This document shows, in pieces, positions 42,471 through 51,325 of a stretch of DNA of 64,000 nt. Under the pieces are notes generated by a model. The model saw nothing but the letters and a program-made list of their open reading frames with translations, did no database searches and had not been told where the DNA came from. The stretch spans positions 1-64,000 of the forward strand of contig NZ_BAYA01000030.1 of the NCBI RefSeq assembly GCF_000685015.1, given 5' to 3'. Both the position numbers and the translations under genes were made by a program. The stretch's first letter is position 1, and the number at the start of each line of letters is the position of its first letter. The stretch comes from Paraburkholderia bannensis NBRC 103871. Lineage in GTDB: Bacteria > Pseudomonadota > Gammaproteobacteria > Burkholderiales > Burkholderiaceae.

Positions 42471-43490
42471 ATGACCAGCTTTCGCATCGTTCAACCCGAG
42501 ATCAAGGAGCACGGTTGCGGCGTATCCGACCATTCGGGTGTGCTCGTGCGGCTGTTGCGCGAGCGCCAGCGCGAAGCGCAGCGTTATGCGGTGCCCAATC
42601 GCGCCGCTGCGCGCGTGGTGCCCGTCGTGCCCGGCGACGTGTGGATCCTGCAACTGTCGATCTACGGTTTCAGCCGCAAGGGCGTGCCGCTCTGGTTGCC
42701 GGCGTTCGTCGACGCGGCGCGCGCGCGGGGCGTGAAAGTCGTGGTCTATTTTCACGAGCTCTGGGTGCTGGTCGCGCGCGGCCTGTCGAGTGCGTACTGG
42801 CTCGCGCCGATGCAGCGCCGCATCTGCGAGCGCATTGCCGAGCTGGCCGACTACGCGTTCTTCAACACCGACTGGGCCTACACGTGGGGCGTCGAGCGCA
42901 TGGGCGAGCGCGCGATCTATGCGCCGACGTTCTCGAACGTGGGCGAGCCCGATGAGGTGGACGCCTGGCGCGAGCGCGAGGACGTGGCGGTGGTGTTCGG
43001 CTCCGCGCGCACGCGTGAGGAGATCTATCGCGAAGCGCTGCCCGCGCTCACCGAGCAACTGGGGCGCGGCCATATCGAGCGCGTCGTCGACATCGGCAGT
43101 GGCGGCGCGTGGCTCGACGCGGTGGCGCAGTCGCTCATGCCCTGGCCTTTCGAAGCGACGGGGCCGCTGCCATCGGAAGCCATCTCGCAGCGGCTGATGC
43201 GGGCGAAATGGGGCTTTTTCAACACGCCCTGGGGCCAGGCGTCGAAGTCGGGCGTCTATGCGGCCTACGCGTGCCACGGCGTCGCGCCGGTGTCGATCTT
43301 CGACGGCGTGGGCAACTATCCGGTGCCCACGCACTATCCGCTGCCGGAGCGGCATTTCCTCACGCGCAACGCGTTTCGCGACGCTGGCGACGGACTCGAT
43401 ACGACGTCGGCGGCCATCGGCGCGCGCGTATTCGCAGAGCACGCGCGCAGCGCCCAACTCATCGAGAAAATCGTGGAGATCACGTCATGA
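42471..43490 (+). CDS. Putative glycosyltransferase, exopolysaccharide locus
   Basis: The 339-residue product looks like a GT-B fold glycosyltransferase. The N-terminal half has GDVWILQLSIYGFSRKGVP and VKVVVYFHELWVLVARG, and the C-terminal half has MRAKWGFFNTPWGQASKSGV with a PVSIFDGVGNY stretch. It lacks the E-x7-E motif of GT4 enzymes, so the family assignment is weak. The ATG at 42471 follows a GCGAGGAT box 13 bases upstream. Its stop overlaps the next gene's ATG (ATGA), tying it to the series of transferases that build the repeat unit. Confidence 0.7.
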   Translation: MTSFRIVQPEIKEHGCGVSDHSGVLVRLLRERQREAQRYAVPNRAAARVVPVVPGDVWILQLSIYGFSRKGVPLWLPAFVDAARARGVKVVVYFHELWVLVARGLSSAYWLAPMQRRICERIAELADYAFFNTDWAYTWGVERMGERAIYAPTFSNVGEPDEVDAWREREDVAVVFGSARTREEIYREALPALTEQLGRGHIERVVDIGSGGAWLDAVAQSLMPWPFEATGPLPSEAISQRLMRAKWGFFNTPWGQASKSGVYAAYACHGVAPVSIFDGVGNYPVPTHYPLPERHFLTRNAFRDAGDGLDTTSAAIGARVFAEHARSAQLIEKIVEITS

Positions 43491-44701
43491 GCGATGCAGT
43501 GCTACGCACGGGCAAGCCCGGCAAGACGGTCGCGGTCTTTCATCCTGGCTTGCAGCACTCGCACCAGCTTGCGTGGGGCCTCTATGAGCGCGGCATGCTG
43601 CAGACGTTCTGGTCGGGCGTGCCGGTGCAGTGCGCGGACGACAAGGCGCCTGCCTATATGCCCGCGCAATGGCGCAGGAAAGTGCGAGGCACCGCCGTGC
43701 CGCAGGCGCTGCGCCGCCATCCGGTGTGGTGGCAGATGCTATTGCGCGCGCGCTCGCTCGCGCGTACCGCACCCACGCGTCACGACTACACGCATCGCGT
43801 GTTTCACTGGTTCGACTGGTGGGTCGCGCAGCAGGTGCGCGCGCTGAAACCCGCCGCCGTCGTGGGCTATGAAAACTCGGCGTGGCACACCTTCAAGGCG
43901 GCGCGCGAAGTGGGCGCGACCTGCATTCTCGACGCGCCTTCGCTGCATCATGAGGATGCGAAGCGGCTGATCGACGTGCCCTCGAACGGCTATATCGACG
44001 AGATCAATCGCCGCAAGGACGAGGAAGTGCAACTGGCCGACCTCGTCATCACCTGCTCGGACATGGCGCGAGAATCGTATCTGCGTGCGGGTGTGGACGA
44101 GCGCAAGGTGCGGTCGGTGCTGCTGGGCGCGGAGCTTCCCGCTGGCGTCGCGCGTCGACCGGATGACGCGCGGCCCGTGCAGTTCATCTTCGCGGGCACG
44201 CTGTCGTCGCGCAAGTCGATCGACCTGATTCTCGACGCGTTCAAGCGCCTGAACGCCGACGGCCATTGCGCCGATCTCACGCTCGTGGGCGGCAGCGAGG
44301 AACCCCAGTGGCTCACGCTCGCAAAGCAGGTGCCGCATGTGCGCTGCCTGGCGGGCGTGCCGCAGAAAGCGCTTTACGCCCTGTTTGCCGATGCCGATTG
44401 CCTGCTGCTGCCCTCGCGCTTCGACGCCTTCGGCATGGTGGTGGTCGAGGCGATGGCGACGGGCACGCCCGCGATCGTGTCGACGATGACGGGCGCGCGC
44501 GAGGTCATCACGCGCTTTCCCGATAGCGGCTGGGTGATCGAGCCGACCGAAGAGGCGATCTATCAATCGATGCGCGAGAAAGTGACCAATCGCCAGTCGA
44601 TACGCGAAGCGTCGGCCAGCGCGCTTGCCGCCGCGCGCTATTTCACGTGGCGCGCGTATCGCGGGCGCGTCGCCGACCTGATCGCGCAAACGCTGGAGTA
44701 A
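43487..44701 (+). CDS. GT4 family glycosyltransferase
   Basis: The 404-residue product has a GT-B N-terminal half (GKTVAVFHPGLQHSHQLAWG) and a classic GT4 donor domain: VQFIFAGTLSSRKSIDLILD, then CLLLPSRFDAFGMVVVEAMA with the E-x7-E motif (Phe-Gly-Met-Val-Val-Val-Glu region). The start ATG at 43487 overlaps the previous stop by four bases. It transfers one sugar onto the undecaprenyl-linked repeat unit in the cytoplasm; donor and acceptor cannot be told. It ends 3 bp before the polymerase start. Confidence 0.87.
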   Translation: MSDAVLRTGKPGKTVAVFHPGLQHSHQLAWGLYERGMLQTFWSGVPVQCADDKAPAYMPAQWRRKVRGTAVPQALRRHPVWWQMLLRARSLARTAPTRHDYTHRVFHWFDWWVAQQVRALKPAAVVGYENSAWHTFKAAREVGATCILDAPSLHHEDAKRLIDVPSNGYIDEINRRKDEEVQLADLVITCSDMARESYLRAGVDERKVRSVLLGAELPAGVARRPDDARPVQFIFAGTLSSRKSIDLILDAFKRLNADGHCADLTLVGGSEEPQWLTLAKQVPHVRCLAGVPQKALYALFADADCLLLPSRFDAFGMVVVEAMATGTPAIVSTMTGAREVITRFPDSGWVIEPTEEAIYQSMREKVTNRQSIREASASALAAARYFTWRAYRGRVADLIAQTLE

Positions 44702-44704
44702 CCG

Positions 44705-46060
44705 ATGCGACTGCCTGTGCACGCCACGAATGCCGTCGGGCGCGAGCCGTTGCGCTTCGATTTCATGCTCGTGCTGACCGTGATACTCGTGACGGTGTTC
44801 GAAGGCGCGGTGCGCAAGTGGATCGCGCCCGGCCTCACGAGCCCGCTGCTGCTGTGCCGCGACGCCGCCGCCTTCGCGCTCGTGATGCGCGCCGCGTTGC
44901 GCGGCCGCTTCGCGGCGATGCCGTTCGCCACGCAATGCCTGCTGGCGTGGACGTTCGTCGTGGCGGGCTGGGGGCTGTTCCAGATCGTCGTGCTGCAAGG
45001 GCCAATCGTGCTTTTCCTGCTCGGCCTGCGCTTCTGGCTGCTGTACTTCTGGATGGCGCTGGCGATGGCCTGCACGCTTACCACGCTGGAGATCGTGCGC
45101 GTGATGCGCCTCATGATCGCACTGGGGATCGTGATGACGCCGCTCGTGATGCTCCAGCATTTCCTGCCGCCCTCGTCGCCGCTCAACGTGCAGCCCGATA
45201 CCGACGAAGACGCCATCTTCCGCGTCACCGCCGATATCGTGCGCGTGAGCGGCACCTTCACGTTCACGATGGGCTTTGCGTGCTTCATCGCGGTCGTGTC
45301 GCCGCTCGCGATCAGCTCGGTGTGGAACGGCGTGCGTTTGTACCGGCATGCGTGGCTTGCGGTGGTGGCCTTCATCTGCGTGGCGATTTCCACGCTGGTG
45401 AGCGGCTCCCGTGCATCGATCATGTTCTTCGGCGCGCTGCTTGCCGTGCAGACGCTCGCGGGCTTTGGCGCGGCGAAGACCGGCAAGGCGTTGATGCAGT
45501 CGATCGCGCGCACGGTGCTGGCCGTGCTTGCGCTTGCGCTCACGCTCGGGCTCTTCAGCGATGCGCTGGTCGCGACCCAGGAGCGCTTCCAGACCGCGGC
45601 TGCCGACGAAGACGTGATGGGCCGCATCGAAACCGAGCTGCTCGGCGAGCCTGCCGCGCGCAAGGAAATGACCTTTGTCGGCCACGGCCTGGGCGCGGGC
45701 ACCAATGCGGGATCGGTGCTGCTTACCGGCGAGAACGCATTCGAGCTTGCCGAATCGGAGCCCGCGCGCGTGCTGCTGGAAATGGGCGTCGTGGGCTTCG
45801 CGTGGTTGCTCGTGAAGTGCCTGATTTTCGCGGTGGGCATCTCGCGCAGCCTCGTGCGGCTCGTGCGTTGCAGCGAGACCCTGCCGCTGCTGATCTGGGC
45901 GACCACCGCCTATGGCATGTCGTCGTGGCCGGTGAGCGGGCAGGTGAGTGCGAATGCGTTCGGCTATATCGCGCTGGGCCTGGCGTTGTGCTCGACGCGC
46001 GATTTGCCGGTGACTGCGCCGCTTGGCGACCCGATGCTCGATTGGGGAGTGCGCTCATGA
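44705..46060 (+). CDS. wzy: Wzy-like polysaccharide polymerase (O-antigen ligase-like membrane protein)
   Basis: The 451-residue product has about ten membrane segments and one long periplasmic loop between the seventh and ninth segments. The family is variable in sequence, but a Wzy_C-like region (ISTLVSGSRASIMFFGALLA) is visible, and position within a Wza/Wzc/Wzx locus supports polymerase. It would join lipid-linked repeat units in the periplasm. The start ATG at 44705 lies 3 bp after the previous stop, and its own stop overlaps the next start (ATGA). Confidence 0.8.
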   Translation: MRLPVHATNAVGREPLRFDFMLVLTVILVTVFEGAVRKWIAPGLTSPLLLCRDAAAFALVMRAALRGRFAAMPFATQCLLAWTFVVAGWGLFQIVVLQGPIVLFLLGLRFWLLYFWMALAMACTLTTLEIVRVMRLMIALGIVMTPLVMLQHFLPPSSPLNVQPDTDEDAIFRVTADIVRVSGTFTFTMGFACFIAVVSPLAISSVWNGVRLYRHAWLAVVAFICVAISTLVSGSRASIMFFGALLAVQTLAGFGAAKTGKALMQSIARTVLAVLALALTLGLFSDALVATQERFQTAAADEDVMGRIETELLGEPAARKEMTFVGHGLGAGTNAGSVLLTGENAFELAESEPARVLLEMGVVGFAWLLVKCLIFAVGISRSLVRLVRCSETLPLLIWATTAYGMSSWPVSGQVSANAFGYIALGLALCSTRDLPVTAPLGDPMLDWGVRS

Positions 46061-47208
46061 AGGTGCTGCTGGTAGGCAACTATCCCGCCGATGGCCAGAA
46101 AAGCATGCTGGCCTATGCGCACATGCTGCTGGACGGCTTGCGCGCCGCGGGCGTGGAGGTGGAGCTCATCGCGCCGCGCCCGGTGCTGTTGCGCGCGGGC
46201 GCCTCGGTGTCGGGGCTCGCGAAGTGGATCGGGTATATCGATAAGTTCGTGATTTTTCCCTTTTCGCTCGTACGCGCCGCGCGCCGCTTCGATCGCACGC
46301 ATGTCTGCGATCACTCCAACGGCATGTATCTGTTCTGGCTGCCGCGCGCGCGCAGCAGCGTGACATGTCATGACGTGATTGCCATTCAGGCGGCGCGTGG
46401 ACTCGTCGAAGGCTGGCATACCGGCTTCACGGGCAAAGTGCTCCAGGCGCTGAATTTTCATGGCATGGCGCGCGCGCAGCGCATCGTGTGCGTGTCTGAC
46501 CTGACGCGCTCGAATCTGCTGGCGCTGCGCGACGAGCTTGCGCCGCGCACGTCTGTCGTGCTCAACGCGCTCAATGGTGCGTTTCGTCCCGATCCCGAGT
46601 GGCGCGCCGCGCTATCGGCAAACGGCTATGGCGCGCTGGCCGCACGTCCTTATTTCCTGCATGTCGGCTCCGATCATCCACGCAAGAACCGCGTGGCGGT
46701 CACGCGCATCTTTGCGCATCTGCAGCGCATGCCGCGTTTCGCCGATGCGCAGCTCGTCTTCGTCGGCCCGCCGCCCGATGCCGCGATGCGCGAAGTGATC
46801 GCGACGGGCGGCTTTGCCTCGCGCGTCCATACGATCGAGGATGCGTCGCATGCGTTGCTTGTCGCGCTCTATTCGGGCGCGCAGGCGATGCTCTTTCCGT
46901 CGCTCAACGAGGGCTTTGGCTGGCCTGTGATCGAGGCGCAGGCGTGCGGTTGCCCAGTGTTCGCTTCCTGCATCGACCCGCTGCCGGAAGTGGGCGGCGC
47001 GGCGGCGGTCTATTTCGATCCCGCCGATTCGGCGCGCGCGGCGCAGCTCGTTGCAAGCGCGAACTTCGAGCGCCTGAAGCTGGCGGGGCTCGACAACGCG
47101 GGGCGCTTCAGCATCGACGAAATGACCCGCAAGCTCATCGTCACGATGGGCCTGCGCACAACCCGGTCTTTCGCCACTCATGAGGAATCCATAGGGACGC
47201 ACGCATGA
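46057..47208 (+). CDS. GT4 family glycosyltransferase
   Basis: The 383-residue product starts MKVLLVGNYPADGQKSMLAY. It carries the donor-side motifs LHVGSDHPRKNRVAVTRI and AQAMLFPSLNEGFGWPVIEA (E-x7-E), so it is a retaining GT4-type enzyme of the mannosyl/glucosyl class. A membrane-associating patch (GYIDKFVIFPFSLVRAARRF) lies near residue 65. Both ends overlap neighbours by ATGA, showing tight translational coupling. It adds one sugar of the repeat unit. Confidence 0.88.
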   Translation: MKVLLVGNYPADGQKSMLAYAHMLLDGLRAAGVEVELIAPRPVLLRAGASVSGLAKWIGYIDKFVIFPFSLVRAARRFDRTHVCDHSNGMYLFWLPRARSSVTCHDVIAIQAARGLVEGWHTGFTGKVLQALNFHGMARAQRIVCVSDLTRSNLLALRDELAPRTSVVLNALNGAFRPDPEWRAALSANGYGALAARPYFLHVGSDHPRKNRVAVTRIFAHLQRMPRFADAQLVFVGPPPDAAMREVIATGGFASRVHTIEDASHALLVALYSGAQAMLFPSLNEGFGWPVIEAQACGCPVFASCIDPLPEVGGAAAVYFDPADSARAAQLVASANFERLKLAGLDNAGRFSIDEMTRKLIVTMGLRTTRSFATHEESIGTHA

Positions 47209-48356
47209 AGATACTGCATATCCTGCCTTCGACGAATCCGCAGCTTGGCGGCACGGTGGAAGCGGTGCGCCAGTCGGGCGCCTATCTGTGCGCGGCGGGC
47301 CATACCGTCGATGTGCTGTCGCTCGACGATCCCGGCGAGGCGCACGTGGCGGCGTTCTCGCTGCCGGTGCACGCAATCGGGCCTTCGGCGGGGCACTACC
47401 GCTATAACTCGCGCCTCGTGCCGTGGCTACGCGCCAATGCACAGCGCTATGACGCGGTCATCATCAACGGGCTCTGGCAATACCACAGCTTTGGCGCCTG
47501 GCGCGCGTTGCGGCGCTCAGGCGTGCCGTATTTCGTGTTTACGCATGGCATGCTCGATCCGTGGTTCAAACGCACCTATCCGCTGAAGCACCTGAAGAAG
47601 TGGCTCTACTGGCCGTGGTCGGAATATCGCTTGCTGCGCGACGCCTGCGCGGTGCTGTTCACCAGCGAAGAAGAGCGCCTGCTCTCGCGCGATTCGTTCT
47701 GGCTCTATCGCGCGAACGAGCACATCGTGCCCTGCGGCACGGCCAGCCCGCCCGCGCAAGGCGATTCGCTGCGCGATACGTTCTTTGCGCGCCACCCGCA
47801 ATTGCGCGGCAAGCGCCTCATGCTGTTCCTGAGCCGCGTGCATCCGAAGAAGGGCTGCGACCTGCTGATCGAGGCATTTGCGCGCCGTGCCCAGGCGCAT
47901 CCGGACTGGCAGCTCGTGGTGGCCGGCCCCGAGAGCGGCAACCTGGGCGAGCGTCTGCGCGCACGCGCAAGCGAGCTGGGGATGAGCGAGCGCATCACGT
48001 GGACAGGCATGCTCGAAGGCAACGACAAATGGGCCGCGTTCTATGCGAGCGATGTCTTCGTGCTGCCTTCGCACCAGGAGAATTTCGGCATTGTGATTGC
48101 GGAGGCGCTGGCTTGCCAGTTGCCCGTGCTCATCACGAACAAGGTCAACATCTGGCGCGAAGTGCTGGAAAACGAGGCCGGTTTCGTGAGTGACGACACC
48201 GTGGATGGCGTCGAGCACAGCCTCGATCGCTGGCTGCGCCTGAAGCTGGGCGACAAGGAGCGCATGAAAGTGCGCGCGCAATCGCTCTACGAATCGCACT
48301 TTACCGTGAAGGCGATGGCGCACGGCCTGATCGACGCTGTCGAGCGTTTCGCCTGA
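47205..48356 (+). CDS. GT4 family glycosyltransferase
   Basis: The 383-residue product starts MKILHILPSTNPQLGGTVEA. Further motifs are FVFTHGMLDPWFKRTYPLKH, RLMLFLSRVHPKKGCDLLIE and VFVLPSHQENFGIVIAEALA (E-x7-E), which place it in GT4 near WcaL/WcaA-adjacent enzymes of colanic-acid-like loci. The start ATG overlaps the previous stop by four bases. It probably adds one sugar of the repeat unit at the cytoplasmic face; donor specificity is unknown. Confidence 0.89.
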   Translation: MKILHILPSTNPQLGGTVEAVRQSGAYLCAAGHTVDVLSLDDPGEAHVAAFSLPVHAIGPSAGHYRYNSRLVPWLRANAQRYDAVIINGLWQYHSFGAWRALRRSGVPYFVFTHGMLDPWFKRTYPLKHLKKWLYWPWSEYRLLRDACAVLFTSEEERLLSRDSFWLYRANEHIVPCGTASPPAQGDSLRDTFFARHPQLRGKRLMLFLSRVHPKKGCDLLIEAFARRAQAHPDWQLVVAGPESGNLGERLRARASELGMSERITWTGMLEGNDKWAAFYASDVFVLPSHQENFGIVIAEALACQLPVLITNKVNIWREVLENEAGFVSDDTVDGVEHSLDRWLRLKLGDKERMKVRAQSLYESHFTVKAMAHGLIDAVERFA

Positions 48357-48373
48357 ATTTCCTGGAGCGCGCC

Positions 48374-48928
48374 ATGTATCAGGATCTCTCGCAGTTCAGC
48401 GTGCCAGCGGACTTTCGTGGCCGCTCGAAATGGTTCGTGCAGTGCTGGTGGATCGCCGAGGCGCTGTTGTTCAAGCCTTCGCCGCAATTCGCTTATGGAT
48501 TTCGCGCGTGGCTGCTGCGTCGCTTCGGTGCGAGCGTGGGGCGCAATACGGTGATCCGGCCTTCGGTGACGATCACGTATCCGTGGAAGGTGCGCATCGG
48601 CGACTACGCGTGGATTGGCGACCACGCTGTGCTCTATAGCCTCGGCGAAATCGTCGTGGGCGATCACGCCGTGGTTTCGCAAGGCTGCTATCTGTGCGCG
48701 GGCGATCACGATGCCACGCTGGAGAATTTTCCGATCCGTGCGCGCGATATCCGGGTGGCCGATCAGGCGTGGGTCGCCTCCGATGTCTTTGTCGGGCCGG
48801 GTGTGACGATCGGGCGGGGCGCGATTGTGGGCGCGCGCAGCAGCGTATTCGGCGACATGCCCGAAGGCATGGTGTGCTTCGGCCATCCGTGCCAGCCGGT
48901 GCGGCGGCGCGTGCCGAAGCCTGCATGA
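48374..48928 (+). CDS. wcaF: WcaF-type O-acetyltransferase (left-handed beta-helix)
   Basis: The 184-residue product matches the colanic-acid acetyltransferase WcaF: N-terminal QDLSQFSVPADFRGRSKW, FGASVGRNTVIRPSVTITYP and hexapeptide repeats (VRIGDYAWIGDHAVLYSLGE). The catalytic His is probably in YLCAGDHDA. It O-acetylates a sugar of the repeat unit using acetyl-CoA. It lies 17 bp downstream of the last glycosyltransferase, preceded by CTGGAGCGC, and meets the leftward secreted-protein gene tail to tail. Confidence 0.9.
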   Translation: MYQDLSQFSVPADFRGRSKWFVQCWWIAEALLFKPSPQFAYGFRAWLLRRFGASVGRNTVIRPSVTITYPWKVRIGDYAWIGDHAVLYSLGEIVVGDHAVVSQGCYLCAGDHDATLENFPIRARDIRVADQAWVASDVFVGPGVTIGRGAIVGARSSVFGDMPEGMVCFGHPCQPVRRRVPKPA

Positions 48929-48938
48929 ATGACGGCGA

Positions 48939-49379
48939 TTACCAGGGGTTCTTGTAGACGGAGCGGGTTGCGCCGCTGGAATAGATGGACGAAGGGAACG
49001 GCGCGGCGAACACCTCCACGCGCTTCGGAGCGGCGCTTACGTGCGTTGACGTCGAGCGGCGCAGCGCAACGCGCGTGGTGGATGCCGTGCCGTCGTCGAG
49101 CGGGGCGCTCAGGTTGGTGTCTTTCGGCACGCGAGGCAGGCCGAGCAGTTGTTGTTCGCTGGCGCGCGAGGCGTCTTCGGTCGCAAGGCCGCTGTCGTGC
49201 GATGACGCTGAGTCACCCGATTGACCCGATTCACTCGACGTGCCGGGTGCTGGCGATGCCGTCGCGGGGGAAGTTGCAGCGGAGGCCGTGCTGTCACTCG
49301 AAGCTGCGCTGGCATAAGGACACGTCAGCATGACGGCTGACGCTGTGAAGAACGCAATCCATGCAATCGAATGTTTCAT
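48939..49379 (-). CDS. Small secreted Ser/Ala-rich protein, hypothetical
   Basis: The 146-residue product has a signal peptide (MKHSIAWIAFFTASAVMLTC, cleavage near ASAA). A Ser/Ala/Thr/Pro low-complexity stretch to about residue 70 follows, then a more ordered, basic C-terminal part (QLLGLPRVPKDTNLSAPLDD ... SSGATRSVYKNPW). The Cys at residue 20 is followed by PYASA, so a lipoprotein is possible but does not fit a lipobox well. It is the only leftward gene inside the main polysaccharide series, 10 bp from wcaF and 102 bp from wzx. Function is unknown; location suggests a matrix or surface protein. Confidence 0.65.
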   Translation of the reverse strand: MKHSIAWIAFFTASAVMLTCPYASAASSDSTASAATSPATASPAPGTSSESGQSGDSASSHDSGLATEDASRASEQQLLGLPRVPKDTNLSAPLDDGTASTTRVALRRSTSTHVSAAPKRVEVFAAPFPSSIYSSGATRSVYKNPW

Positions 49380-49481
49380 CGCAGTCCGTATTAATTTAGG
49401 CAAGGCGTTGAACGAAAGAATCCGAAGCCGACCGCAACGATTATAGGCAGCACCGGTCTGCAAACCAAACCCTTTCAGGCG

Positions 49482-50795
49482 ATGACGGTCACGATGAGCA
49501 CTCCACGCAGCGAGACCCCAGGCGACACGCCCTGGCTTCCGGATTCACGGCGCAAGTCTGGCGGCTTGCCGGTCTTTGTCGCGAAGTTTCTCTCGCGCGA
49601 GGCCGTGGTGCAGGGCCTCAATTTCGTCGGCGGCATCTGGGTGGTGCGCGCGCTCACGGTGCACGAGTACGCGTGGTACACCATCGCCATCACGATGCTC
49701 GGCGCGGGCAGCGTGCTCAGCGACATGGGCGTGAGCGCCGCGCTGATGAGTCTTGCCGGGCGGCTTTGGCCCGACCGTCCGAAGGTCAACCGTCTCTTTA
49801 CCGTGGCTTATGAAGCGCGTGCGAGATTCTTCGCGTTGTTCGGCACAGTGGTATTTGCCGCGGGATTCTTCCTGTTGATGAAGTCGCAGGCGTCATGGAT
49901 GTTGGCTGCTGCGATCATGGCATGCGTGGTGGCCGTGACGTTCTTCCAGCTTAATTTCAGCCTGCTTTCGGTGCTGCCGAAGCTCGAACAGAACCTCAAG
50001 TCGCTCCAGCAGATCACGATTTCCGGCGCAGCCTTGCGGCTGGTCTTGCTGGCCGCGTTGCTCGTGTCGGCCAATACGCTCACGGCGCTCTGCGCGGCGC
50101 TCGTCGCGATTGCCTGGCAAGCCTGGGCGATCCGCCGCCGCTACGACATTGTCGATCAGGACACGCATTTCCCGCTCGACGAGGCCCGCGCGGAATTTTC
50201 GAAAGTCGCGCGTCGGCAGGCGCCCGCGTCGATCTACTTCTGCATTCAAGGCCAGCTCAATGTGCTGCTGCTCGGCTATTTCGGCAGCGCGACGCAGGTT
50301 GCGCAACTGGGCGCGCTCGGGCGCATATCCGCGTTGTTGATGGTCGCGCAGTCGGTGTTCGCCAGCATCCTCATGCCGCGTTTTGCCGTGCTGAAAGACA
50401 AAGCCGATATGAAGCGCAAATACGTGCTGGCGCTGTTGGCGTTCCTGGCGCTGATCGCGGTCTTTCTCGGCGCGGCGTGGCTGTTTCCCGGCACGGTGCT
50501 GTCGGTGCTCGGCGGCCATTATGCGGGGCTGCATGGCGAACTGCTGCTGATTCTTGGCTCGGCCGCACTCTATGTGATCGAGGCGCTGCTGTTCTCGCTC
50601 AACATGTCGCGCGCGTGGATCACGCCTTCGTGGATTCAGGTGGCGGTGACACTCGCCTTCCAGGCCGTGCTGCTCGCCTTCATGCCGATGGATTCGATTG
50701 CGCATGTCGTGATCTTTTCGTCGATCAGTCCGGTGGTGTCGATCGCTGTCTATCTGGCTTCGGCCATGCTTCATTTCGGCAGGATGGAAGGATGA
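49482..50795 (+). CDS. wzx: Wzx-type flippase (polysaccharide translocase)
   Basis: The 437-residue product has about 12 membrane segments. The N-terminal helix region FLSREAVVQGLNFVGGIWVV is typical of RfbX/PST transporters of the MATE-like MOP superfamily, and a conserved segment PASIYFCIQGQLNVLLLGYF lies in the middle. It flips the undecaprenyl-linked repeat unit to the periplasm. The ATG at 49482 and one four codons later (49494) are both possible starts. Its stop overlaps the next start by ATGA. Confidence 0.88.
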   Translation: MTVTMSTPRSETPGDTPWLPDSRRKSGGLPVFVAKFLSREAVVQGLNFVGGIWVVRALTVHEYAWYTIAITMLGAGSVLSDMGVSAALMSLAGRLWPDRPKVNRLFTVAYEARARFFALFGTVVFAAGFFLLMKSQASWMLAAAIMACVVAVTFFQLNFSLLSVLPKLEQNLKSLQQITISGAALRLVLLAALLVSANTLTALCAALVAIAWQAWAIRRRYDIVDQDTHFPLDEARAEFSKVARRQAPASIYFCIQGQLNVLLLGYFGSATQVAQLGALGRISALLMVAQSVFASILMPRFAVLKDKADMKRKYVLALLAFLALIAVFLGAAWLFPGTVLSVLGGHYAGLHGELLLILGSAALYVIEALLFSLNMSRAWITPSWIQVAVTLAFQAVLLAFMPMDSIAHVVIFSSISPVVSIAVYLASAMLHFGRMEG

Positions 50796-51325
50796 AAACC
50801 GTCATCAGCGAACTGCTTCTCTACGTCAACAACTTCCTCGCGAACCGCCTTCCGTCGCATTTCGTGCGGCGCATCTGGTACCGCAACGTCATGGGCTTTA
50901 GCGTCGCGCCCAGTTCCGCGATCCTGATGGGCGTGACCTTCGACGCGCGGCGCGGCTTCGCGATGGGCGAGAACTCCGTCGTCAACGAGGACGCGCGCAT
51001 GGATACGCGCGGCGGCATTGTGCTCGGGCGCAACGTGTCGATCAGCTCGCGCGCCACCATTCTCACGGCGTCGCATGATCCGAACAGCGCGAATTTCGCG
51101 GGCTACGAGCGCGGCGTCGTGATCTGCGATTACGCGTGGATCGGGCTGAATGCGCTGATCATGCCGGGCGTGACGGTCGGCGAGGGCGCGGTCGTTGCGG
51201 CGGGCGCGGTGGTGACGGCTTCGGTCGAACCGTATGCGATTGTCGCGGGCGTGCCGGCGCGCGCGATCGGGCGGCGTCACGATCAGCTCGATTACAGCAC
51301 GCGCTACCAGCGCTTATTCAAATGA
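50792..51325 (+). CDS. Hexapeptide-repeat O-acyltransferase
   Basis: The 177-residue left-handed beta-helix protein has the motifs GENSVVNEDARMDTRGGIVL, a catalytic His in TASHDPNSANF and VVICDYAWIGLNALIMPGVT, and the end VAGVPARAIGRR typical of maltose/galactoside acetyltransferase relatives. It is probably a second soluble acetyltransferase decorating the repeat unit. It overlaps wzx by ATGA at its start and the large propeller-protein gene by ATGA at its end. That makes a strictly coupled trio. Confidence 0.9.
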   Translation: MKTVISELLLYVNNFLANRLPSHFVRRIWYRNVMGFSVAPSSAILMGVTFDARRGFAMGENSVVNEDARMDTRGGIVLGRNVSISSRATILTASHDPNSANFAGYERGVVICDYAWIGLNALIMPGVTVGEGAVVAAGAVVTASVEPYAIVAGVPARAIGRRHDQLDYSTRYQRLFK

